A DNA stretch of 37,575 nt, from the NCBI GenBank assembly GCA_028279425.1, contig JANQNV010000189.1, positions 1 through 37,575 on the forward strand, given 5' to 3'. Shown here piece after piece: positions 15,502-22,457 of the stretch. The notes under the pieces are model-generated. The model worked only from the letters and a program-made list of their open reading frames with translations. It was not told where the DNA came from and searched no databases. This DNA comes from Longimicrobiales bacterium (GTDB taxonomy: Bacteria > Gemmatimonadota > Gemmatimonadetes > Longimicrobiales > Gaopeijiaceae). Position 1 is the stretch's first letter. Each line of letters starts with the position of its first letter. Made by a program: the position numbers and the translations under genes.

Positions 15502-17367
15502 TTGACCTATCTACTCCTTGCCGTCGCGGCCCTCGCGGCGGGGCCCCTCGCGCTCGGCTGGCTTCGCCGCCGCGAGGGCTTCGCTGCGTGGTTGGACGGC
15601 TTCGTCGTCGTCGCCATCGCCGGCCTCGTCTTCTTCGAGTTCGTACCGTCGGCCATCGACCACGGCGAGTACGCCGTGCTGGCGGCCCTCGCCTTCGGTG
15701 TGGCGCTGCCCCCGCTCCTCGAGCGCATCAGTGACGGGTGGAGTCGTCGCACGGATCGATGGAGCCTGATTCTGGGGGTGACCGGACTCGGGCTTCACGC
15801 GGCGCTTGACGGGACTGCCCTTTCAGTCGCCAACGCGGTGGGAGGAAGCGATTCGCTCGCGCTCGCCGTGGTCCTGCACCGACTTCCGGTCGGGCTGGCC
15901 GTGTGGTGGCTGGCGTCGCGCACCCTGGGCGCCGTCGGAGGAATCGCCGCTCTGGGTGCTCTCATGGCGTCCACGGTCCTGGGATACGCCGGCGGACCGA
16001 CGCTCGCCGGCGCCCTCGGCGGCTCGATGGGTGTCGAGTTGTATCAGGCGGCGGTCGGTGGCTCACTGATTCACGTGGTCGCGCATGGACTCGCCCTCGG
16101 CACTCCCACCTCCAGTCGGCGGGCGGAGGGGATGGGCGCGCTCGCTGCCCTCGTCCTGGTCGCGACCATCGCCCTCCAAACGGGGGGACACCACGGTGCC
16201 GGAGCGGAGTTCCTCGAGCGCCTCTTCGTGCTCAGCGCCGAGAGCGCATTCGCACTGCTGCTGGCGTACGCCTTCGCTGGCCTTCTCTCCGCATTCCTGC
16301 CTTCGGCGTCGATCCGGTGGATGGGGCGGGGGAGTACCCTGGGCCAGGCTGGGCGGGGGATGTTCGTGGGCCTGCCTTTCCCGATCTGCTCGTGCGGTGT
16401 GGTCCCTCTCTATCGCAGCCTGGTGTCGCGCGGGGCCCCACCGGCCGCGGCGATGGCGTTCCTCGTTGCGACGCCCGAGCTCGGTATCGATGCGGTGCTC
16501 CTGTCGATCCCGCTGCTCGGGCCCGAGGTGACGATCGTGCGCGTCGCGACCGCAGCGACCGGCGCGCTCCTCGTCGGTTGGTGGGTCGGTGGACGCCTCG
16601 CGGCTCGACCCGAGCCGACCGACGCCGAATCCACCGGCGGGCCGCAGTCGATGACAGCCCGCCTCGGCTCTGCCCTTCGCACGGGCACAGGCGACGTCGT
16701 CGATCACACCGCGCCCTGGATCCTGCTCGGCCTCATCGTCGCCGCCCTCGTGGCGCCGTGGCTACAAGGGGGATGGCTCGGGAACTGGCCGTCGTGGGCC
16801 GGCGTCGTCGTCTTCGCGGCGTTGGGCTTCCCGACCTACGTGTGCGCGGCCTCGGCCACACCCCTGGTCGCCGCGCTCCTGGCCGGAGGGCTCTCTCCGG
16901 GCGCCGGCATCGCGTTTCTCATCACCGGCCCCGCGACCAACGTTTCGACACTTGGGGTCGTGGCCGGTCTCCACGGACGGTCCACGGCCATCGCCTTCGC
17001 ATCGATCCTGGTCACGTTCGCCGTCGCCTCCGGGTTGGCGATCGACGCCGTGTTTCCGGGGCTACCCGTACCGACCTTCGACCAGCTGACCGAGGAGGCA
17101 CCCACCGCCTTGCAGGTCGTGAGCCTCGTCGGGCTCGCCCTCCTCTTCGGCGGGTCGCTCGTGCGGCGGGGGGTGCGGTCGTTCGTCGGAGAGATCCGAG
17201 CCGGTATGGGGCTCGGCGGTGAGCACGACCATGGCCACCGGTCACACGACCACGGCGACGGGCCACACCACCAAGGCCACCACCATCACCATCACGATGA
17301 GCCCTGCGACGAGGTGCACCATGATCACGTGCCCACTACCGAAGGACGCTCACACTCCCACTTCTGA
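15502..17367 (+). CDS. ZIP-like domain fused to COG0701/SO_0444-type permease with His tail
   Basis: A 621-residue membrane protein in three parts. Residues 1-210 form a ZIP-like bundle with the paired motifs H99-AALDG and H126-RLP, corresponding to the metal-binding helices 4 and 5 of ZIP transporters (the usual HExP is HRLP). Residues about 225-560 are a COG0701/DUF318 permease with FPICSCG (C296, C298) and FPTYVCAASATPL (C448), as in the SO_0444 Cu/Zn efflux group. Residues 574-621 are a cytosolic tail with about 18 His. Start is TTG. It has its own upstream motif and follows a hairpin. Direction of transport is unresolved: ZIP domains import, SO_0444 proteins export. Confidence 0.85.
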   Translation: MTYLLLAVAALAAGPLALGWLRRREGFAAWLDGFVVVAIAGLVFFEFVPSAIDHGEYAVLAALAFGVALPPLLERISDGWSRRTDRWSLILGVTGLGLHAALDGTALSVANAVGGSDSLALAVVLHRLPVGLAVWWLASRTLGAVGGIAALGALMASTVLGYAGGPTLAGALGGSMGVELYQAAVGGSLIHVVAHGLALGTPTSSRRAEGMGALAALVLVATIALQTGGHHGAGAEFLERLFVLSAESAFALLLAYAFAGLLSAFLPSASIRWMGRGSTLGQAGRGMFVGLPFPICSCGVVPLYRSLVSRGAPPAAAMAFLVATPELGIDAVLLSIPLLGPEVTIVRVATAATGALLVGWWVGGRLAARPEPTDAESTGGPQSMTARLGSALRTGTGDVVDHTAPWILLGLIVAALVAPWLQGGWLGNWPSWAGVVVFAALGFPTYVCAASATPLVAALLAGGLSPGAGIAFLITGPATNVSTLGVVAGLHGRSTAIAFASILVTFAVASGLAIDAVFPGLPVPTFDQLTEEAPTALQVVSLVGLALLFGGSLVRRGVRSFVGEIRAGMGLGGEHDHGHRSHDHGDGPHHQGHHHHHHDEPCDEVHHDHVPTTEGRSHSHF

Positions 17368-17388
17368 GCGGCCGACTCCGCCCGCCGA

Positions 17389-18117
17389 CTAGAACTCGAA
17401 CGTCGCCGCGGCCGGAACCCTCGCCCCGGCCTGACCACCGGGGGTCACCACCGTCAGATCGACCACTTCGAGATCGGAGAGGTAGCCGGCCAGGTTCAAC
17501 TGTGCCGTCCCCGTCGGGGGTGCCTCGCAGCGAAGAGTGGCGACGACGCGCACGTCCTGGTGCTCATCCTCGTCGTGCGCGTGTTCATCTTCTTCGTCGT
17601 GCGAGTGGTCGTCCTCGTCATGCGAGTGATCATCCTCGTCGTGCGAGTGATCGTCCTCGTCGGCCTGGTCGTGGTCGTCTTCGTGCTCGTGCTCGTGATC
17701 GTCATCGTGACCCGCACCGAGCTCCGTCGGCACCTCCGGGGCCTCGAAGGTGTCGAGCGACTCCAAGCCGCAGGTGACGCCATCCGCAAACGCGATCAGG
17801 TCCCCCGCGCCGGCTCGCAGCCGGTCGAGGGACGCCGTCATGGACGCGAGCTCCTCTTCGGATTCGGGCGCACGCTCGAAGCCGTACACCGAAGCCGCCG
17901 GCACCTCCAGGTCGACCGTGATGAGACTGCCGTCCACGGCGAGGCCGAGGCGAGCCACCCCGTGTTCGTGGGCGCCCGCCACCCCCAGGGCCTCCCCTTC
18001 GACGATGGGAGCACGGGGGGCCTCGTCTTCGGCCGAACCACCACAAGCCCCGGGCGCCACGAGGACCAGGGTCAGGAGAAACGGTCGCAGAGCAGTGCGG
18101 AGGTGTGATATATTCAT
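17389..18117 (-). CDS. ZrgA-like (DUF2796) zinc-uptake lipoprotein
   Basis: A 242-residue protein with a signal sequence ending APGAC (lipidated Cys about 25). The mature N-terminus has the family hallmark AHEHGVARLGLAVDG (about 49-63). Residues about 137-190 are an Asp/Glu/His-rich loop containing three tandem copies of DDHSHDE, a likely zinc-capturing segment. DUF2796 proteins include ZrgA of Vibrio cholerae and PA4063 of Pseudomonas, both tied to zinc uptake. The ATG at 18117 is chosen from the signal sequence; the frame is open upstream across the regulatory region. It is divergent from the DUF3299/ABC operon, with repeated half-sites between them, and converges with the ZIP/permease gene. 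Confidence 0.87.
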   Translation of the reverse strand: MNISHLRTALRPFLLTLVLVAPGACGGSAEDEAPRAPIVEGEALGVAGAHEHGVARLGLAVDGSLITVDLEVPAASVYGFERAPESEEELASMTASLDRLRAGAGDLIAFADGVTCGLESLDTFEAPEVPTELGAGHDDDHEHEHEDDHDQADEDDHSHDEDDHSHDEDDHSHDEEDEHAHDEDEHQDVRVVATLRCEAPPTGTAQLNLAGYLSDLEVVDLTVVTPGGQAGARVPAAATFEF

Positions 18118-18159
18118 CGGACGGGTCCCGTCGGTGGATGGGAACTCTTGTGCGAGCCT

Positions 18160-18190
18160 CTCGTATTCAGACAATACGAGCCGCTCGTAT
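18160..18190. promoter_or_regulatory. Alternating CTCGTAT half-sites in divergent promoter region
   Basis: Three half-sites alternate: CTCGTATT at 18160-18167, AATACGAG at 18173-18180 and CTCGTAT at 18184-18190. They make two perfect dyads sharing the middle half-site (8-5-8 and 7-3-7). The element lies between the divergent DUF2796 gene (start 18117) and DUF3299 gene (start 18242). A GATAAT hexamer at 18194-18199 may be a -10 for the rightward operon, so a bound regulator would block it. The protein that binds is unknown. Confidence 0.55.
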
Positions 18191-18241
18191 GTTGATAATG
18201 GATTCCCTTTAGGATCACAACGTTCCTGTTCAAGGTCCGTC

Positions 18242-18766
18242 ATGCCCAAGACTACTAGACGCTTCGCGATTCCCTGGACGCCGATCCAGGTCGGTCTGGT
18301 CCTCGTGGGATCCTGGTTCGTGCTCACCTCGGGGCCCCGCAGCGTTCAGGCGGGCCCGATCTCGGAGGGCGTCGCTGCCCCGTCGGCGTCGGCCGATGAG
18401 CCGACCGAAGTTCCGTGGCGGCTCCTCGCGACGCTCGACTACCGCTCCGGCGAGATGTCCGACGAGTTGCGTGCGGTCGTCGACACCGAGGTCAAGGTGC
18501 CGGGCTTCATGGTGCCTCTGGAGGACTTCGCGGAAGAGGTGTCCGAGTTCCTCCTGGTTCCGTACGTAGGGGCGTGCGTGCACACCCCACCGCCGCCGCC
18601 GAATCAGTTGGTGTACGTCAAGATGGCGGAGGGGCAGCGGGTGCCCGTCTCCTTCTGGGAGCCGGTTTGGGTGCACGGCGTCCTCGCCATCGAAGAGACG
18701 ACCAACGTGTACGGCTCGGTGAGTTTCAACCTCGATGGGACATCCATCGTTCCCTACGAGTGGTGA
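18242..18766 (+). CDS. DUF3299 protein of the zinc ABC operon
   Basis: A 174-residue exported protein. A hydrophobic segment at about 15-30 and SVQA at 34-37 indicate a signal peptide or anchor. The DUF3299 signature is clear: VPGFMVPLED, then LLVPYVGACVHTPPPPPNQ with C112 and H114 as possible metal ligands. DUF3299 genes accompany DUF2796 and ABC genes in the PA4063-PA4066 zinc-uptake set, though no activity is assigned. The stop overlaps the GTG of the ATPase gene (GTGA, 18763-18766). The ATG at 18242 is the first start downstream of the promoter region. Confidence 0.85.
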   Translation: MPKTTRRFAIPWTPIQVGLVLVGSWFVLTSGPRSVQAGPISEGVAAPSASADEPTEVPWRLLATLDYRSGEMSDELRAVVDTEVKVPGFMVPLEDFAEEVSEFLLVPYVGACVHTPPPPPNQLVYVKMAEGQRVPVSFWEPVWVHGVLAIEETTNVYGSVSFNLDGTSIVPYEW

Positions 18767-19455
18767 GCGGCGAGGCGACCCCGGCCATCCAGGCGAGCGG
18801 GCTCGTCTTCGCGTACAAGAAGGGCAGTCCCGTGTTGGACATCGACGAGCTCACGATCGAGCGCGGCGAAAAGGTCTTCTTGTTTGGCCCGTCCGGTAGT
18901 GGCAAAACCACGCTGCTCGGGCTGATCGCGGGCGTTCTCCGCCCGCCCCCTGGTTCGCTCCACGTGCTCGGACGCGACCTCGGTGCCCTGTCGGGTCCGG
19001 CCCGCGATTCCTTTCGGGCGTCGAACATCGGGTACGTGTTTCAGATGTTCAATCTGATCCCCTACCTGGATGTGCGCGACAACATCGCGCTCCCGATCCG
19101 CATGAACGCCGAACGCCGTAACCGCCTCGCGTTGCCTCTCGATGAAGCGGTCGCCGAAGCCGCCGAGCACCTCGGTATCGGGCACCTTCTTCGCGAGCGG
19201 GTCACCCGCTTGAGTGTGGGGCAGCAGCAACGCGTGGCGGCTGCGCGAGCCCTCGTTGGTGCCCCTGCGGTGATCATCGCCGACGAGCCGACGTCGGCCC
19301 TCGACGCCGATCGGCGTCATGCATTCCTCGAGCTGCTTTTCCGAAACGTCACGGAATTGGGGTCCACCCTGGTGTTCGTGAGCCACGACCTCAGCCTCGC
19401 CGAGCGGTTCGAGCGAACCCTCTCCCTCCCCGACTTCAACCGGGTCGCGGTCTGA
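18763..19455 (+). CDS. ABC transporter ATPase (MacB/LolD-like), zinc operon
   Basis: A 230-residue cytosolic nucleotide-binding subunit. Walker A is GPSGSGKTT (about 42-50), the Q-loop sits in GYVFQMFNLIPYL, the signature is LSVGQQQR, Walker B is VIIADEPT and the switch His is in FVSHD. The sequence belongs to the MacB/LolD class, which works with FtsX-type permeases, here encoded 1 base downstream. By synteny with PA4064 it probably powers zinc-related uptake or delivery, not import by the ZnuABC mechanism. The GTG start overlaps the DUF3299 stop, which implies coupled translation. Confidence 0.92.
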   Translation: MSGEATPAIQASGLVFAYKKGSPVLDIDELTIERGEKVFLFGPSGSGKTTLLGLIAGVLRPPPGSLHVLGRDLGALSGPARDSFRASNIGYVFQMFNLIPYLDVRDNIALPIRMNAERRNRLALPLDEAVAEAAEHLGIGHLLRERVTRLSVGQQQRVAAARALVGAPAVIIADEPTSALDADRRHAFLELLFRNVTELGSTLVFVSHDLSLAERFERTLSLPDFNRVAV

Positions 19456-19456
19456 G

Positions 19457-20722
19457 ATGCTCCTCTTCCAACTCGCTCGGAAGTCGCTCGCGAATCGCCT
19501 CCTCACGACCGGGCTGACGCTGCTCTCGATTGCGCTGAGTGTCGCCCTCCTCGTCGGCGTCGAAAACGTCCGAACCGGCATGCGGGACAGCTTCTCGAAC
19601 ACCGTCAGCGGTGCCGATCTGCTGGTGGGGGCCCGCGGCGGGACGATCCAGCTGCTCCTGTATGCCGTCTTCGGGATGGGTTCGCCGACGGCCAACATCT
19701 CGCACGAAACGTGGCAGGAGTGGGAGAATCATCCCGCCGTTGCGTGGACGGTGCCCTACTCCCTCGGCGACAGCCACCGGGGCTTCCGGGTGATCGGTAC
19801 GAACGACGCGTTCTACGAGCACTACCGGTACCGGGGCGGGCAGCAGGTCAATCTTGCTGAAGGGCGCCGGGCGGAGGGGGTGTTCGACCTCGTGCTCGGG
19901 GCCGACGTGGCGGAGCGCCTCGGCTACGCACTGGGCGACCGCGTGCCGGTGACGCACGGGATGAGTGCCGTCGGGTTCATGAACCACGACAACATGCCGT
20001 TCGAGGTCGTCGGAATCCTCGATCGGACCTTCACCCCGGTCGACCGCGCCATCTACGTCACGCTGCAGGGCGTCTCGGCGATCCACATCGGTTGGGAATC
20101 GGGCGCACCGCCGATGCCCGGTGAGGAAATGAGTCGCGACGAGGTCCTCGCCATGGACTCGATTCCGATCGGCCAGATCACCTCGTTTCTGCTCGGCGCG
20201 GAGAGCCGCGCGCAGACGCTCCTGCTTCAGCGAGAGATCGCGACCAGCGAGGAGGAGCCGCTGATGGCGGTGATTCCCGGAGTGGCCCTCGCGGAGATGT
20301 GGCGCGGAATCGGTTACGCCGAAGACGGACTGCGGATCGTGACCATCTTCGTCGTCTTGGTGGGGCTCCTCGGTATGGTCGTCTCCATCTACACCTCTCT
20401 CGATGCGCGTCGACGCGAGATGGCGATTTTGCGAGCGGTCGGGGCGGGCCCCACGAAGATCGTCTCGCTCCTCGTACTCGAGGCGGGCATCCTCTCCGCG
20501 ATGGGCGCCCTGTGCGGAGTAGGGCTGGTCTACGCCCTCCTGTTCACGCTCCAGCCGTGGATCGAGGGGCGGTTCGGCCTCTATCTCCCAATCCAGCCGC
20601 TCGATGACGTGCAGTTGATCTACGTCGTCGCCGTCGTCGTCGTCGGCTTCATCTCGGGACTCGTACCGGCCGTGAAGGCCTACCGCACGGCGCTGCACGA
20701 CGGGCTTTCGGTGAAGGTGTGA
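19457..20722 (+). CDS. FtsX/MacB-type ABC permease, zinc operon
   Basis: A 421-residue inner-membrane permease with the FtsX layout: one N-terminal helix (LLTTGLTLLSIALSVALLVG), a periplasmic domain of about 240 residues and three C-terminal helices (from about residue 295). The cytosolic loop SLDARRREMAILRAVGAGP is the coupling segment typical of MacB permeases. The family moves lipoproteins or peptides, or transmits force across the membrane, so it may act on the DUF2796 lipoprotein instead of passing zinc itself; that is inference. It starts 1 base after the ATPase stop and its own stop overlaps the next GTG. Confidence 0.9.
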   Translation: MLLFQLARKSLANRLLTTGLTLLSIALSVALLVGVENVRTGMRDSFSNTVSGADLLVGARGGTIQLLLYAVFGMGSPTANISHETWQEWENHPAVAWTVPYSLGDSHRGFRVIGTNDAFYEHYRYRGGQQVNLAEGRRAEGVFDLVLGADVAERLGYALGDRVPVTHGMSAVGFMNHDNMPFEVVGILDRTFTPVDRAIYVTLQGVSAIHIGWESGAPPMPGEEMSRDEVLAMDSIPIGQITSFLLGAESRAQTLLLQREIATSEEEPLMAVIPGVALAEMWRGIGYAEDGLRIVTIFVVLVGLLGMVVSIYTSLDARRREMAILRAVGAGPTKIVSLLVLEAGILSAMGALCGVGLVYALLFTLQPWIEGRFGLYLPIQPLDDVQLIYVVAVVVVGFISGLVPAVKAYRTALHDGLSVKV

Positions 20723-21378
20723 CGGGTCGGTCATCGGTCCGCCTGCGCGCTCTCCTCTCGAGCGCGATCCTCTTGGCCGCATCGGCGCAGCCCGGAGCAG
20801 GCCAGTCACCGGCCGAAGCGGCGCTCGTCGACGCCGAGGCGGTGGGCTGGGGAGTCGGCTCCGAGCACGCACCCGTCGTGGTCGTGGAGTTCAGCGATCT
20901 GTCGTGCCCGTATTGCGCCACCTTCCACGACGGTACACGCAAGGCCCTACGCGAAGAATTCGTCGACGGGGGACGGGTCCGATGGGTCACGCTGTCGTAC
21001 GTATCGGGGCAGTACCGCTTTTCCGAGGCGGCCGCGCTCGCCGCGGAGTGCGCCGGGCTCCAAGGCGAGTACGAGGCCTTTTCGGCCTCGATGCTGGCGA
21101 AACGTGACGATTGGGTGGGCGGGCCGAGTGGCGCCGTCGAAGCCGTCGTGCGATCCGTAGCCGACGCTCTCGAACTCGATCGCACGGCATGGGCGACCTG
21201 CCTCGAGAGCGCCGACGTCGCGCAGCGGCTCGATACCATCCGGGACATGGCGCGGCAGGCTGGGGTGCGGGGCACTCCGACCTGGTTCGTCGACGGATTC
21301 GCAGTCATGGGAGCCCTTCCTTTGGGCTACGCTCGATCATTCATCGTCGACCGCCTGGAGGCCGGCCCGGTCCGATGA
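20719..21378 (+). CDS. Exported DsbA-like thioredoxin-fold protein
   Basis: A 219-residue protein with a signal peptide (LLSSAILLAASAQPGAG) and a thioredoxin domain with a CPYC active site (C63, C66) after VVEFSDLS. An alpha-helical insertion follows, then GVRGTPTWFVDG carries the cis-proline loop. This is the DsbA/DsbG-like DSBA_2 arrangement of a periplasmic thiol oxidoreductase. The GTG start overlaps the permease stop (GTGA), so it is the fourth coupled gene of the zinc operon. A plausible job is keeping cysteines of envelope metal-binding partners in the right redox state. Confidence 0.87.
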   Translation: MTGRSSVRLRALLSSAILLAASAQPGAGQSPAEAALVDAEAVGWGVGSEHAPVVVVEFSDLSCPYCATFHDGTRKALREEFVDGGRVRWVTLSYVSGQYRFSEAAALAAECAGLQGEYEAFSASMLAKRDDWVGGPSGAVEAVVRSVADALELDRTAWATCLESADVAQRLDTIRDMARQAGVRGTPTWFVDGFAVMGALPLGYARSFIVDRLEAGPVR

Positions 21379-21446
21379 GGCCGAGGGTCGTACCCGTATC
21401 CTCTTGAACGGCGAAGGGGCACCGCGCGGAGGTTGCGGCGACCCTA

Positions 21447-21468
21447 ATGATAGGGCATTTTCATTTCC
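21447..21468 (+). promoter_or_regulatory. Shared motif ATGATA-N8-TCATTTCC, merC-side copy
   Basis: The second copy of the 22-base pattern also found at 15465-15486, with 15 of 22 positions identical. It is extended here to AATGA and TCATT half-sites (21446-21465). It lies about 50 bases before the GTG of the MerC-like gene. A Zur-type operator is the most interesting reading; a -10 element is the dull one. Confidence 0.4.
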
Positions 21469-21517
21469 CGCCCAGGTGCGATAGCCGGGGCCCCACCACG
21501 CGCGACGAGAGCCCCAG

Positions 21518-21937
21518 GTGCCGACCTCCACCGAGTCTGCCAGCCTCACCCTGCCTGAGAGGAATCTCGAGGCTCCGTCGCGCTGGGTCGCCTGCGCGGC
21601 CGGGCTCTGTGCCGTGCATTGTGTGGTGACACCCGTTCTTGCGACGGTCGCCCCGTTTCTCGCCTTCGGTGAGTCGGCAGAGTGGTACTTCCTGACCGCC
21701 ACGCTCGGACTGGCGGCGATCCTCATTGGAATCGGTCCGAAGACCGGCCGGCTTCCCGTTGTCTCGCTCGTAGTTGCAGGCGGCACGATCTGGGCGGCAT
21801 CGCTCGCCGGCGCGTTCGAGCCCATCCCGGAGATCGTCACGTCGCCGATCGGCAGCCTGGTATTGGCGGCAGGTATGGTTTGGAGCGCCCGACTCTGCCG
21901 GACGGGTGCCTGCGCGACCCCGGACATACCGGCCTAG
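21518..21937 (+). CDS. MerC-domain small membrane protein
   Basis: A 139-residue membrane protein with about four hydrophobic segments. The first holds CAAGLCAVHCVVTP (C26, C31, H34, C35), the Cys/His cluster of the MerC family, and the chain ends with CRTGAC. MerC proteins of mercury operons carry Hg(II) inward, but the family is also found near zinc regulators without other mer genes, as here, so zinc is the likelier metal by context. The GTG start has no strong ribosome site. Its TAG stop lies in the CTAG that begins the adjoining inverted repeat. Confidence 0.8.
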   Translation: MPTSTESASLTLPERNLEAPSRWVACAAGLCAVHCVVTPVLATVAPFLAFGESAEWYFLTATLGLAAILIGIGPKTGRLPVVSLVVAGGTIWAASLAGAFEPIPEIVTSPIGSLVLAAGMVWSARLCRTGACATPDIPA

Positions 21938-21984
21938 AAGGGTGTTGAAGAAGTGGGGTGCGGACTTCTTCAACACCCTTCTAG
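21934..21984. mobile_element. 51-bp CTAG-bounded perfect palindrome
   Basis: Two 21-base arms (21934-21954 and 21964-21984) are perfect reverse complements around a 9-base loop. Both ends are CTAG, followed inward by AAGGGTGTTGAAGAAGT. It may be a minimal remnant of an IS element whose ends have come together at a CTAG target, and in RNA it would be a very stable hairpin able to stop transcription between the MerC and Fur-family genes. The first CTAG gives the MerC-like gene its stop codon. The arm sequence differs from that of the element at 1-130. Confidence 0.65.
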
Positions 21985-22085
21985 AACACGCAGATGGGAC
22001 GCAAGCGCGGGCGGGGTTCCGGGGCTACCGTGTGACCGTTATGCTCCCGCCAGCCCCATCCGCCTCCACGGAGATTGGCCAGCCC

Positions 22086-22457
22086 ATGCGCCAACGCGAC
22101 ACCCGCCAGCGACGAGCGATCCGGAACGTCTTCCTCAGCGTGGAGCGCCCCCTCACCCCCGAGCAGGTCCTGGAATTGGGTCAGACGGCGGTACCTTCCC
22201 TCGGTTTGGCCACCGTCTACCGGAATGTGAAGATCCTCTGCACCGAGGGCTGGCTATCCGAGGTGGAACTGCCCGGAGCAGGCATGCGGTACGAACTCGC
22301 CGCACGCCCCCACCACCACCACTTCGTGTGCCGTACCTGTGACCAGGCATACGACATCGACGACTGCCCGGACACCATCGAGGAGATGGCCCCTCCTGGA
22401 TTCCGGGTCGACGACCACGAGGTGATTCTCTACGGGCGCTGCCCGGAGTGCGTCTAG
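22086..22457 (+). CDS. Fur-family regulator, probably Zur
   Basis: A 123-residue metalloregulator. The winged-helix half holds TPEQVLELG and LGLATVYRNVKIL (about 24-51), the Fur recognition helix. The dimerisation half has HHHHFVC (76-82) and two CxxC pairs, C82/C85 and C119/C122, for the structural zinc. C94 and H111 are further candidate ligands. Family alone does not separate Fur, Zur and PerR; Zur is inferred from the surrounding zinc genes. The ATG at 22086 fits the family N-terminus; an in-frame ATG at 22041 is possible. The end overlaps the convergent COG0523 gene by 4 bases. Confidence 0.87.
   Translation: MRQRDTRQRRAIRNVFLSVERPLTPEQVLELGQTAVPSLGLATVYRNVKILCTEGWLSEVELPGAGMRYELAARPHHHHFVCRTCDQAYDIDDCPDTIEEMAPPGFRVDDHEVILYGRCPECV

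Noticed and set aside
17560..17700. Short direct repeats suggesting a CRISPR-like array.
   Set aside because: They are in-frame codon repeats for DDHSHDE without unique spacers.
17560..18108. A plus-strand frame with a hydrophobic start (LILVVRVF and similar) that looks like a membrane protein.
   Set aside because: It is antisense to the Asp/His repeats of the DUF2796 gene, whose complement reads as Val/Ile/Leu codons.
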